Part shown: positions 13,262 to 20,058 of the stretch, one piece after another
Layout: each line of letters opens with the position of its first letter
How positions within the stretch are numbered: the first letter of the stretch is position 1
From: a virus
Strand: one strand, 5' to 3'
IMG/VR virus record: IMGVR_UViG_3300034106_002653
Coordinates: 1-29,044 of that record
DNA length: 29,044 nt
Notes under the pieces: model-generated
Told to the model about the DNA's origin: nothing
Seen by the model: only the letters and a program-made list of their open reading frames with translations
Database searches by the model: none
Made by a program: the position numbers and the translations under genes

Positions 13262-13713
13262 AACTAATTGTAGCATGTGACCCAAACGGTGGAATAGGCT
13301 ACAACAACAAATTGCCCTGGAGTAACATTCAGGGCGATTTGCCAAGATTTAAACATCTTACTAACAATGGTGTTGTAGTCATGGGTAGAAATACTTGGGA
13401 AAGTCTACCTAAGAAACCATTATCCGGCAGATTGAATTTAATTGTGTCATCACAAGAATTGATTCTTCCGCCTGGCGCAATAAGAATAAGTGACTTATCG
13501 CATTTTACTCAATTTAAAAATGTTTGGATAATTGGTGGAGCAAAACTTATTAATAGTTGTTGGGATTTAATAGATGAAATTTATTTAACAAGAACTATAT
13601 CCGAATACACTTGTGATACTTTTATAGATTTAGTACAATTAAAAGAAACATTTTCTATGGTCTCAATGCAAGAACATCCAGACCATACATACGAAATTTG
13701 GAAAAAACGATGA
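13258..13713 (+). CDS. folA: Dihydrofolate reductase
   Basis: The 151-residue length is typical (E. coli 159). MKLIVACDPNGGIGYNNKLPW is the substrate-binding start with the conserved GIG-xxN-xLPW, GDLPRFKHLT carries the Asp/Glu region, VVMGRNTWESLPKKPLSGR binds NADPH, and WIIGGAKL is the second cofactor loop. It reduces dihydrofolate to tetrahydrofolate, needed because thymidylate synthase oxidises the cofactor. It overlaps both neighbours (ATGA at each end), and thymidylate synthase follows immediately, as in T4 (frd-td). Confidence 0.95.
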   Translation: MKLIVACDPNGGIGYNNKLPWSNIQGDLPRFKHLTNNGVVVMGRNTWESLPKKPLSGRLNLIVSSQELILPPGAIRISDLSHFTQFKNVWIIGGAKLINSCWDLIDEIYLTRTISEYTCDTFIDLVQLKETFSMVSMQEHPDHTYEIWKKR

Positions 13714-14615
13714 AGCAATATCACGAATTATTACAAGATATATTAGATAATGGAGAACTAAAAGATGATAGAACTGGTGTTGGCACCTATAGTGTTTTTG
13801 GCCGTCATCTTCGCTTTGATTTGCGTAGAGGCTTTCCCGCTATCACTACTAAAAAGCTTGCATGGAAAGCTTGTGTCGGTGAACTTCTCTGGTTTATTGA
13901 AGGGAGTGGTGACGAACGTAGATTGGCAGAACTCACCCACGGTAAGGATAACACAGAAGGAAAGGTTACTATCTGGACGCCAAATGCGCTTGCACCCTAT
14001 TGGAAGCCGAAAGCGAAATATGAAGGTGACCTCGGCAGGGTATACGGCGTACAGTGGCGCCATTGGCAAAAGAATACGGAGAGGTGGAACTTCGGTAAAG
14101 CGCACCTCGGCGGTGATCGGGTAGCAGTTGATAGAACTGAAGTAGATCAATTAAAGAATTTGATTGAAGGATTGCAAAATGATCCCAACGGTCGTAGACA
14201 TATTTTAAGTGCTTGGAATGTTGCCGAAATGGATCAAATGGCATTACCGCCCTGTCATGTCATGAGTCAATTCTATGTCAATAAAAATAAAGAATTGAGC
14301 TGCCACATGTATCAAAGAAGTCAGGATGTTTTTTTGGGTGCCCCATTTAATTATGCGAGTTATGCGTTACTAACTCATTTGATTGCACATCATTGTGGAT
14401 ACAAAGTAGGTGAATTAGTTATTAGCACTGGCGATACGCATATTTACAAAGACCACGTTGAACAGGTCAAAGAGCAATTAACAAGAACAGAATTCCCATT
14501 GCCTACTCTATCTTTGAACAAGGATAAAACTAATATTTTTGATATATCAATGGAAGATATTACACTAGAAGGATATCAATGTCATGGCCCACTTAAAGCC
14601 AAAATGGCTGTTTGA
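13710..14615 (+). CDS. thyA: Thymidylate synthase
   Basis: The 301-residue protein starts at ATG 13710, overlapping the DHFR stop; an in-frame TTG at 13698 is rejected. Conserved parts: DDRTGVGTYSVFGRHLRFDL (folate/dUMP pocket), LWFIEG, DLGRVYGVQWRHW, RRHILSAWN, catalytic cysteine in LPPCHVMSQFYV, YQRSQDVFLGAPFNYASY, and GDTHIYKDH. It methylates dUMP to dTMP. It is longer than E. coli ThyA (264), with an insertion between IWTPNALAPYW and VDQLKNLI. The DNA of that insertion (~13970-14125) is markedly GC-richer than the flanks. The td-intron site (within QRSQDVFLG) is uninterrupted. Confidence 0.96.
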   Translation: MKQYHELLQDILDNGELKDDRTGVGTYSVFGRHLRFDLRRGFPAITTKKLAWKACVGELLWFIEGSGDERRLAELTHGKDNTEGKVTIWTPNALAPYWKPKAKYEGDLGRVYGVQWRHWQKNTERWNFGKAHLGGDRVAVDRTEVDQLKNLIEGLQNDPNGRRHILSAWNVAEMDQMALPPCHVMSQFYVNKNKELSCHMYQRSQDVFLGAPFNYASYALLTHLIAHHCGYKVGELVISTGDTHIYKDHVEQVKEQLTRTEFPLPTLSLNKDKTNIFDISMEDITLEGYQCHGPLKAKMAV

Positions 14616-14616
14616 A

Positions 14617-14880
14617 ATGGATGAGTTTGCAACCTCAAAAAATTACAGAGTCCATGTACATACAATAACCATGGGTGATGTAGAAGATCCTGAAATTTAT
14701 ATTGCAGAACCAATTTATAAATGGCAACAAACTGAAAAAGGCAAGTGGGTAATGAGGCATTCTATGCCCAGTCCCACATATCACAAAAAAGTTGATTACA
14801 GAGCATATGGGTACGAATATCATATTTGTGCTTATCTAACTGAAAAAGACTATACTTACTATAGGTTAAAATATGAGTAA
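14617..14880 (+). CDS. Small protein, unknown (87 residues)
   Basis: The start is placed at ATG 14617, right after the thymidylate synthase stop; an earlier in-frame ATG at 14584 lies in the synthase gene and would add 11 residues. The sequence is rich in tyrosine, histidine and tryptophan (NYRVHVHTITMGDVEDPEIY, EPIYKWQQTEKGKWVM, YRAYGYEYHICAYL), suggesting a small beta-rich protein. No family is recognised. It overlaps the epimerase gene by 8 bases. Confidence 0.6.
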   Translation: MDEFATSKNYRVHVHTITMGDVEDPEIYIAEPIYKWQQTEKGKWVMRHSMPSPTYHKKVDYRAYGYEYHICAYLTEKDYTYYRLKYE

Positions 14881-15859
14881 AATATTAGTTACTGGTGGGT
14901 TAGGTTTAATAGGCCACCATGTAGTACACAAACTACAAAAATTAAATCAGAATGTAGTTGTAACAGATATCAAAACAAATTATGGAATTATTCCACAAGA
15001 TGAAATTGATTATCTGATGACAGAACGGATGAAAAAGATTCCATATACTAATTTTTACAGATATGATATTTGTGATTATAGAAATATGGAATATCTTTTT
15101 GCTAGCAATAAGTTTGATACAATCATACACATGGCTAGCTTCCCTAGACAAAAAGTAGTTAATGCTAATCCCATATGGGGTAGTCAAGTAATGAGTGAAG
15201 GCTTGCTTAATCTACTTGAATTAAGCAAAAAATTCAAAGTAAAGAAATTTATCTATATCAGTTCAAGTATGGTCTATGGTGACTTTACTGATGATGTAAC
15301 TGAAGATTATAACTGCAAACCACAAGGACAATATGGAATACTCAAACTCGCCGGGGAACACCTGGTTAAAGATTACACTCGCAGAGGCTGTTTTGATCAT
15401 GTTATCATTCGCCCTAGTGCTGTTTACGGCCCGCTTGATGTGGAAGATAGAGTTATTGCGAAATTCATGCTCACTGCAATGCGCGGTGGAGTGCTCAAGG
15501 TTAATGGAGCAACAGAGACCCTTGACTTCACCTATGTTGAAGACGCAGCCGAAGGAATCGTCAGAGCAAGCTTAAGTGAAAACACTAATAACAAAACTTA
15601 CAATATAACAAAATCACATAGCCGTAGTTTACTGTATGCTGCTGAATTGGCAGTTAAAATTGCAGGTAAAGGAACGATTGAAGTTCAGGATAAAGATGTT
15701 GATTTTCCAAGTCGCGGAGCATTGAACATTGATAGTGCCCGCAAAGATTTTGATTATGATCCTAAGGTTGATGTAGAAGAAGGATTTCAACTATACTATG
15801 ACTGGCTTAACAATAGCCCATTTTGGTCTTCAAAGACAAAGCAAGCAACTGAGGGATGA
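14873..15859 (+). CDS. NAD-dependent sugar epimerase/dehydratase (extended SDR)
   Basis: A 328-residue extended short-chain dehydrogenase. The NAD site is TGGLGLIGHH (GxxGxxG) at the N-terminus. IIHMASFPRQ follows, the catalytic Ser lies in ISSSMVYGDF, and the Y-x3-K pair is in QYGILKLAGEHL. VIIRPSAVYGP and LDFTYVEDAAEGIV are the usual substrate-domain motifs. It acts on a nucleotide sugar (UDP-glucose/-GlcNAc epimerase or dTDP-glucose dehydratase type); the substrate is not predictable. An aminotransferase overlaps its 3' end by 62 bases, so the pair probably makes an amino-sugar or other modified sugar. The stretch ~15340-15570 is GC-richer than the flanks. Confidence 0.88.
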   Translation: MSKILVTGGLGLIGHHVVHKLQKLNQNVVVTDIKTNYGIIPQDEIDYLMTERMKKIPYTNFYRYDICDYRNMEYLFASNKFDTIIHMASFPRQKVVNANPIWGSQVMSEGLLNLLELSKKFKVKKFIYISSSMVYGDFTDDVTEDYNCKPQGQYGILKLAGEHLVKDYTRRGCFDHVIIRPSAVYGPLDVEDRVIAKFMLTAMRGGVLKVNGATETLDFTYVEDAAEGIVRASLSENTNNKTYNITKSHSRSLLYAAELAVKIAGKGTIEVQDKDVDFPSRGALNIDSARKDFDYDPKVDVEEGFQLYYDWLNNSPFWSSKTKQATEG

Positions 15860-16877
15860 ATTACTAGATGCAACTGATCAGGTATTACAATCTGGTCAGT
15901 TCCTAGACGGGCCTTTTACTAGACAATTTGAGAATTGGCTTAGGTTTAAAACCGGCAGTGATTACGCCATTACCGTGCATAGTGGCACACAAGCGTTAGA
16001 AATTATTGCTGAATATATTAAAATTAAGCACTTATATTTTGGCAATTTTGAACCTCCAGTGGTCTTACCAAATATAAGCTATCCAGCTACATTAAATGCC
16101 TTTGTCAGTAAGGATATTAATATAGAACTAAGAGATACTGACAAATATGGCATTCTATCAGAGAAATCAATGACAGTAGCGGAAACATATTGTTTAGTTG
16201 GTTTGTATGGTAGAAGTCCGTGGCATGATTTAGAATTTACAGACGGTAAAAACATTATTGTTGATGGTGCGCAGCATTGGTTAGTAGCGGATGGCAATAT
16301 TGGTTTAGCTATGTCTATAAGTTTTGACCCAACTAAAAATTTGCCTAGCACTGGTAATGGAGGGGCTATCGTCACTAACGATCAAGATTTTTATAATTAC
16401 GCCGTTAAACAAAGAAATAATGGCAAACCTAATTTTGATTTTGCTGGAAGTAACACAAAAATGAGTGAGCAAGATTGTGCTCAAATACTAGTTAGAACCA
16501 AATATTTAGATAGCTGGCAACACCGTAGAGAACAAATACGACAATTTTATGTTAATGAATTGAGTAATTATGTTAAGTGTTTAAGTGACGATTTTGATAT
16601 TCCGCATAGCAATCAAAAGTTTGTTATTTACACTCCTGAGCATAGAAACAGTTTGCATACGCATTTATTAGTATCGGGTATAGACAGCAAAATACATTAT
16701 GATTATACCCTAGCAGAACTAGAAATTGCATCTAACATTAAAATAAAACCCAACATGTTAAGCACTAGTTTTATGCTTATGCGCGGTGTACTAAGTTTAC
16801 CAATTTATCCTGAATTGACGGACAATGAAGTAGAATACATTGTTAATAAGGTAAAAGAGTTTTATAAACACGCATAA
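15798..16877 (+). CDS. DegT/DnrJ/EryC1-type PLP-dependent sugar aminotransferase
   Basis: A 359-residue protein. IAHFGLQRQSKQLRDELL and VLQSGQFLDGPFTRQFE are the typical start of the family (so ATG 15798, inside the epimerase gene, is the right start). VHSGTQALEI binds the PLP phosphate, IIVDGAQHW gives the ring Asp and His, and the Schiff-base lysine is in SFDPTKNLPSTGNGGAIVT. It transfers an amino group, usually from glutamate, to a keto nucleotide sugar made by the epimerase/dehydratase upstream. The product probably ends up in a surface glycan or glycosylated virion protein. It is somewhat divergent, and the sugar specificity is unknown. Confidence 0.87.
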   Translation: MTGLTIAHFGLQRQSKQLRDELLDATDQVLQSGQFLDGPFTRQFENWLRFKTGSDYAITVHSGTQALEIIAEYIKIKHLYFGNFEPPVVLPNISYPATLNAFVSKDINIELRDTDKYGILSEKSMTVAETYCLVGLYGRSPWHDLEFTDGKNIIVDGAQHWLVADGNIGLAMSISFDPTKNLPSTGNGGAIVTNDQDFYNYAVKQRNNGKPNFDFAGSNTKMSEQDCAQILVRTKYLDSWQHRREQIRQFYVNELSNYVKCLSDDFDIPHSNQKFVIYTPEHRNSLHTHLLVSGIDSKIHYDYTLAELEIASNIKIKPNMLSTSFMLMRGVLSLPIYPELTDNEVEYIVNKVKEFYKHA

Positions 16878-16880
16878 ATA
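16873..16880 (+). promoter_or_regulatory. Late-promoter-like motif CATAAATA before the lysis genes
   Basis: CATAAATA overlaps the aminotransferase stop and ends 5 bases before ATG 16886; AGGA (16881-16884) is too close to the start to be a normal ribosome site. Confidence 0.5.
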
Positions 16881-16885
16881 AGGAT

Positions 16886-17383
16886 ATGTTTATACTTTCT
16901 GTTTTACCTGAATTCATAATACACTTAATTTTTGCTATAGGCATATTGGGACTAATCGCTGGTTTCGTACTAGGATTTGTTCCCTTGATCGGTAAATACA
17001 AATTACCAGTTCAGATTATTAGTATTTTAGTTTTTTCATTAGGGCTTTACCTTGAAGGGGGACTGGCTGACTACAAAGAATGGGAACTAAAAGTCAAAGA
17101 AATGGAAGCCAAAGTTGCAAAGGCTGAGGCTGAGTCTGCAAGACTAAACACAGAACTGCAAGCGTCAGTTGCAGACAAAGGGAAAGTAATCAAAGAAAAG
17201 GGCGAGACTATCATCAAGTATGTTGATAGATATAAAGACCGTACAGTCCTTCAAACAGTTGAGGGCCCTGAAAGAGTTCGCGTTGAAGAAGTTATCAAGT
17301 ATGTAGAAAACTGTCCCGTGCCTAAAGAGTTGTTAGACATACATAATAACGCAGCAAAATTGAATAAAGGGGATAAGAAATGA
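16886..17383 (+). CDS. i-spanin-like inner-membrane protein with two TM segments and a coiled coil
   Basis: The 165-residue protein has two hydrophobic segments (about 8-32 and 40-58), a charged linker (GGLADYKEWELK), a heptad-rich coiled coil (KEMEAKVAKAEAESARLNTEL) and a C-terminal domain ending ENCPVPKELLDIHNN. i-Spanins anchor in the inner membrane and reach across the periplasm by coiled coil to an outer-membrane lipoprotein partner. The next gene encodes such a lipoprotein and overlaps by 4 bases, which supports this. Classic Rz has one TM segment; two suggest either a holin-like hairpin fused to a spanin stalk or an uncleaved signal plus TM. The spanin call is good, the holin part is speculative. 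Confidence 0.72.
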   Translation: MFILSVLPEFIIHLIFAIGILGLIAGFVLGFVPLIGKYKLPVQIISILVFSLGLYLEGGLADYKEWELKVKEMEAKVAKAEAESARLNTELQASVADKGKVIKEKGETIIKYVDRYKDRTVLQTVEGPERVRVEEVIKYVENCPVPKELLDIHNNAAKLNKGDKK

Positions 17384-17655
17384 AGTTACTAATTCTTATT
17401 CCTGTTTTTCTATTATCCGGCTGTGCAATGTTTAAAACAACAGTTCCAGTGGTACAGAAGTTTCCCGATTCAGTACCTGAGTTAATGAAAAAATGTGAAG
17501 ATTTAAAAACTGTTGAAGGAACTTCAGTTCCTATTACTGATATGCTAAAAGTGATTGTTGAGAACTATTCATTGTATTACCAATGTTCTAATAAAGTAGA
17601 TGGTTGGCAAGAATGGTATAATGAACAGAAAAAGATTTTTGACAGCGTAAAATAG
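17380..17655 (+). CDS. o-spanin-like lipoprotein (91 residues)
   Basis: The signal peptide ends in a lipobox (MKLLILIPVFLLSGC), cleaved before the cysteine at 15. The mature part AMFKTTVPVVQKF, then DSVPELMKKCEDL is short and helical, with no inner-membrane retention Asp at +2, so it should sort to the outer membrane. It is coupled to the i-spanin gene by an ATGA overlap. In Gram-negative phages such pairs fuse inner and outer membranes at lysis. It is longer than many o-spanins, but the context is convincing. Confidence 0.75.
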   Translation: MKLLILIPVFLLSGCAMFKTTVPVVQKFPDSVPELMKKCEDLKTVEGTSVPITDMLKVIVENYSLYYQCSNKVDGWQEWYNEQKKIFDSVK

Positions 17656-17674
17656 TCGTATATTAAGGAATACT

Positions 17675-17935
17675 ATGAAAAATTTAATTATTTTATCTAT
17701 GGCCTCATTGTTTTCAGTTGGTTGTGCTACAAACCACAATCAATTGTATTATGACGCAGCTAAAGCAATCAGCAAAGATAACACTATGAGCCAAACTGCA
17801 TGTTGGTCAGCTATCAGCGAAATTGCAAAAAATGCAGACAATAGTGCTAAAGTTGGAGCCATAAGTCTAGCAGAAAAGTGTAAAAATAGCCCAATGGCTA
17901 TTGAAGCCCCTAAGCGAAACATATTTGGATTCTGA
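17675..17935 (+). CDS. Second small lipoprotein (86 residues)
   Basis: The signal peptide and lipobox are MKNLIILSMASLFSVGC, followed by ATNHNQLYYDAAKAISKDN and a helical, serine/alanine-rich body with two further cysteines (TACWSAI and EKCKNS) that could form a disulfide. The end PKRNIFGF is basic and aromatic. The ribosome site is AAGGA (17664-17668). It follows the spanin pair and may be a third lysis protein or a superinfection-exclusion lipoprotein; no direct evidence separates these. Confidence 0.68.
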   Translation: MKNLIILSMASLFSVGCATNHNQLYYDAAKAISKDNTMSQTACWSAISEIAKNADNSAKVGAISLAEKCKNSPMAIEAPKRNIFGF

Positions 17936-17941
17936 TAAATA
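17934..17941 (+). promoter_or_regulatory. Late-promoter-like motif GATAAATA before virion genes
   Basis: GATAAATAC overlaps the stop of the lipoprotein gene and lies 23 bases before ATG 17965, a distance that allows a normal leader. Confidence 0.5.
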
Positions 17942-17964
17942 CATTATCAATTTGGATTTTTAAT

Positions 17965-18504
17965 ATGTCAGCACAAGAAGTTATTTTAGTTGGTACATTA
18001 CCCAATGACGGTACAGGTGACCCGTTACGAGTTGCCTTCCAGAAAATCAACAACAATTTTAGTAACTTATTTGCTACGACAATAACTACATCAAATGCAT
18101 ATTCCATAGGAAATATTGCAGGCCAAGTGATTTTTGAAACCCCTGCAAATGCATTTAGTCAGGGTATATTCAATATTCGCAGTAATGATCCTGGAACAGT
18201 TGACTCTCAAAACATTACACTAAAAGCTAGCATCAATAATGCTAACACCAATGTCAAGTGGACAGGATATGCAACAACATTTGATGGTACTCCTATTACT
18301 AGTTATGACATGGACATAGTAGGTGGGAATGTTAGAATTCTTGTTAATCCATTGCGTGACGCGGTATTGTTTCATTTTATATCTAGTGAAGTAACATTTG
18401 TTGGTATACCTGAACCGGGTTTATTAATTCAACTAGACGGGTACGCTCCCAATAATGTTATGTCTACTGAAAATCTGGTAGACATTGCTACAGAGAATGT
18501 CTAA
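17965..18504 (+). CDS. Virion structural protein, tail-fibre/baseplate attachment type (179 residues)
   Basis: The start VGTLPNDGTGDPLRVAFQKI, followed by NNNFSNLF, is a recurring N-terminal motif of phage tail and baseplate attachment proteins (GT-xxNDGTGDPLR-AF-KIN-NF). The rest is beta-rich (IAGQVIFETPAN, ITLKASINNANTNVKW, YDMDIVGGNVRIL), with a C-terminal jelly-roll-like stretch (GLLIQLDGYAPNN). The protein is probably part of the virion, perhaps a short fibre or connector. It overlaps the next gene by one base (TAATG). Confidence 0.7.
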   Translation: MSAQEVILVGTLPNDGTGDPLRVAFQKINNNFSNLFATTITTSNAYSIGNIAGQVIFETPANAFSQGIFNIRSNDPGTVDSQNITLKASINNANTNVKWTGYATTFDGTPITSYDMDIVGGNVRILVNPLRDAVLFHFISSEVTFVGIPEPGLLIQLDGYAPNNVMSTENLVDIATENV

Positions 18505-18899
18505 TGAGAGCTAGAGAATTTGTCACCGAATCAACGGGTAGCATTTTACCTGAGGTTCAAAGAACCTTACCTGCTGCTTGGGTTATCAGTTCGTTACAAA
18601 ATAATGACTTCTATAAACAATATAGATTTGGTGTTGCTTTAGCAGGTGCCAAAGGTGCTGAACAACGCAAAAAAGATAGTGTACCTGAATATGCAACTAC
18701 AACCGTTTGGGGAGAAAATGAAGTAGTTGTATCATACGCAGGAGTTGATTCTTTAGAAAAATATTTACATGATGCTCTTAGACAAATGAACATCCCCATT
18801 GGCGATGCAAAATTAGTAACTACTGAAAAAAGCGAAGAACCAGTAGGCACTGGCATCAAAAGTACATTAAAACCTTTCAGTGGATATAAAAGAAAATGA
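18504..18899 (+). CDS. Small protein with capsid-targeting-like N-terminus (131 residues), first of a pair
   Basis: The N-terminus MRAREFVTESTG resembles the short capsid-targeting peptide of T4 internal proteins, which ends in a prohead-protease site of the (I/L)-x-E type; here VTE could serve. The core (LPAAWVISSLQNNDFYKQYR, WGENEVVVSYAGVDSLEKYL) is alpha/beta and unrecognised. The C-terminus STLKPFSGYKRK is almost the same as that of the following protein. Both genes overlap by ATGA. Conserved ends with unrelated cores suggest that the ends are sorting signals, possibly for packaging into the prohead. That role is inferred. Confidence 0.6.
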   Translation: MRAREFVTESTGSILPEVQRTLPAAWVISSLQNNDFYKQYRFGVALAGAKGAEQRKKDSVPEYATTTVWGENEVVVSYAGVDSLEKYLHDALRQMNIPIGDAKLVTTEKSEEPVGTGIKSTLKPFSGYKRK

Positions 18900-19279
18900 G
18901 AGCCCAAGAATTTATAACTATTTCTGAGTCCAAAAAAACAGGGCATTTGAAAAATTACCAAAGATATGCTACTAAAGGTCTGCATAAGTTCCGTGACGAA
19001 ACATTAGCAGATAGGTTATATGAATTAAACCGTATTATGATGGCTGCAGCCGCAACAGATGGCACATTTGTACCAGACATGGATCATGAAAGTTGGGCCG
19101 GCAGATATGACATAGCAGCTCCATATACCGTTGAAGAAAACAACATGTTAAAAATGGCATACGCTGCGAATGGAACAGAATTTAAAGACTTGAATAATGG
19201 GGACTTGAGAAGTCAAGAACACCCCACAACTAATAAAACTAGTACATTAAAACCATTTAAGGGCTATAAGAAAAAATAA
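18896..19279 (+). CDS. Small protein with capsid-targeting-like N-terminus (127 residues), second of the pair
   Basis: It starts MRAQEFITISESKK, close to the start of the preceding protein, and ends STLKPFKGYKKK, close to its end. The middle (RYATKGLHKFRDETLADRLY, DMDHESWAGRYDIAAPYTVE) has no similarity to it that I can see. Possible prohead-protease-type sites are ISE and the like. The core includes a helix-rich region with MMAAAATDGTFVP. As for its partner, an internal virion role is likely but unproven. Confidence 0.6.
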   Translation: MRAQEFITISESKKTGHLKNYQRYATKGLHKFRDETLADRLYELNRIMMAAAATDGTFVPDMDHESWAGRYDIAAPYTVEENNMLKMAYAANGTEFKDLNNGDLRSQEHPTTNKTSTLKPFKGYKKK

Positions 19280-19325
19280 TTGCGTGCTTGTGTTGAATAA
19301 GTAGATTCATAAAATAGGATTTTTA

Positions 19326-20024
19326 ATGAAGAACTTAATTGACATAAACACGACTTTGGACCTAATCAAATTAAAGTTTTATAATGAATGGTTGTACACC
19401 GCTCACATTTACGATGAAGGTGACAGTCAATTTCACAAAGATTTAACTACTCAAGTAGTTCAAACTTACATAGACCCTCTGAATTTACCTAAAGATTCTA
19501 AAATCTTAGATTTAGGTTGTGGCCCGGGCTATTTCTTAGACGAAATGAAAAGTCGTGGATATACCGATCTGACCGGAGTCACACTAAGTCCCGGTGATAT
19601 TGAATTATGCCAAAGTAAGGGTCATACTGTTAAGACCTATGACTTAAGTTTTATCCCTCAAAAAGACGGATATTATGATGAATCCGTGGACTTTATTTTC
19701 TTGCGTCATGCATTAGAACATAGCCCATATCCTATTTTTAGTTTGATGGAATACAACCGTATTCTTAAACAAGGTGGCAAGATTTATATTGAAGTTCCCC
19801 AGCCCGATTGTGATAGAAAGCATGAGTTCAACTTAAATCATTACAGCATATTAGGATCTACGCAATTAGCAGCATTGTTGCAGCGCACCGGGTTTGATAT
19901 TAATCAGTTTAATAATTTAGAATTTGATTTAAACATGCAGGGTCAAGACGGTCAACCCGTTCCTGTCAAAGAAAAATATTTCTGTATTGTTGCTACTAAA
20001 GCAAGACCATTAGATATTAAATAA
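19326..20024 (+). CDS. Class I SAM-dependent methyltransferase (232 residues)
   Basis: Motif I is SKILDLGCGPGYFLDEM, the acidic motif-II position follows the GVTLSPGDIELC segment, and VDFIFLRHALEHSPYPIFSL plus RILKQGGKIYIEVPQPD are the post-motifs of methyltransf_11/23 enzymes. There is no DNA-methylase N/DPPY motif, so the target is more likely a small molecule, lipid or sugar than DNA. GHSPYP-like HALEHSPYP is typical of glycan- and lipid-modifying methyltransferases. It sits among virion genes and may modify a fibre or surface glycan. The ribosome site is AGGA (19315-19318). Confidence 0.85.
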   Translation: MKNLIDINTTLDLIKLKFYNEWLYTAHIYDEGDSQFHKDLTTQVVQTYIDPLNLPKDSKILDLGCGPGYFLDEMKSRGYTDLTGVTLSPGDIELCQSKGHTVKTYDLSFIPQKDGYYDESVDFIFLRHALEHSPYPIFSLMEYNRILKQGGKIYIEVPQPDCDRKHEFNLNHYSILGSTQLAALLQRTGFDINQFNNLEFDLNMQGQDGQPVPVKEKYFCIVATKARPLDIK

Positions 20025-20026
20025 AC

Positions 20027-20034
20027 GATAAATA
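20027..20034 (+). promoter_or_regulatory. Late-promoter-like motif GATAAATA before the GNV-repeat protein
   Basis: GATAAATAC lies 24 bases before ATG 20059, with a ribosome site AAGGTGAG (20045-20052), a good late-gene arrangement. Confidence 0.55.
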
Positions 20035-20058
20035 CTCTCATAACAAGGTGAGAGTTAA

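Noticed and set aside
13758-14150. Minus- and plus-strand open frames within thymidylate synthase
   Set aside because: Fully inside a conserved gene, no start signals.
14315-14345. td-type intron in thymidylate synthase
   Set aside because: The coding frame is uninterrupted at the T4 td insertion region (QRSQDVFLG).
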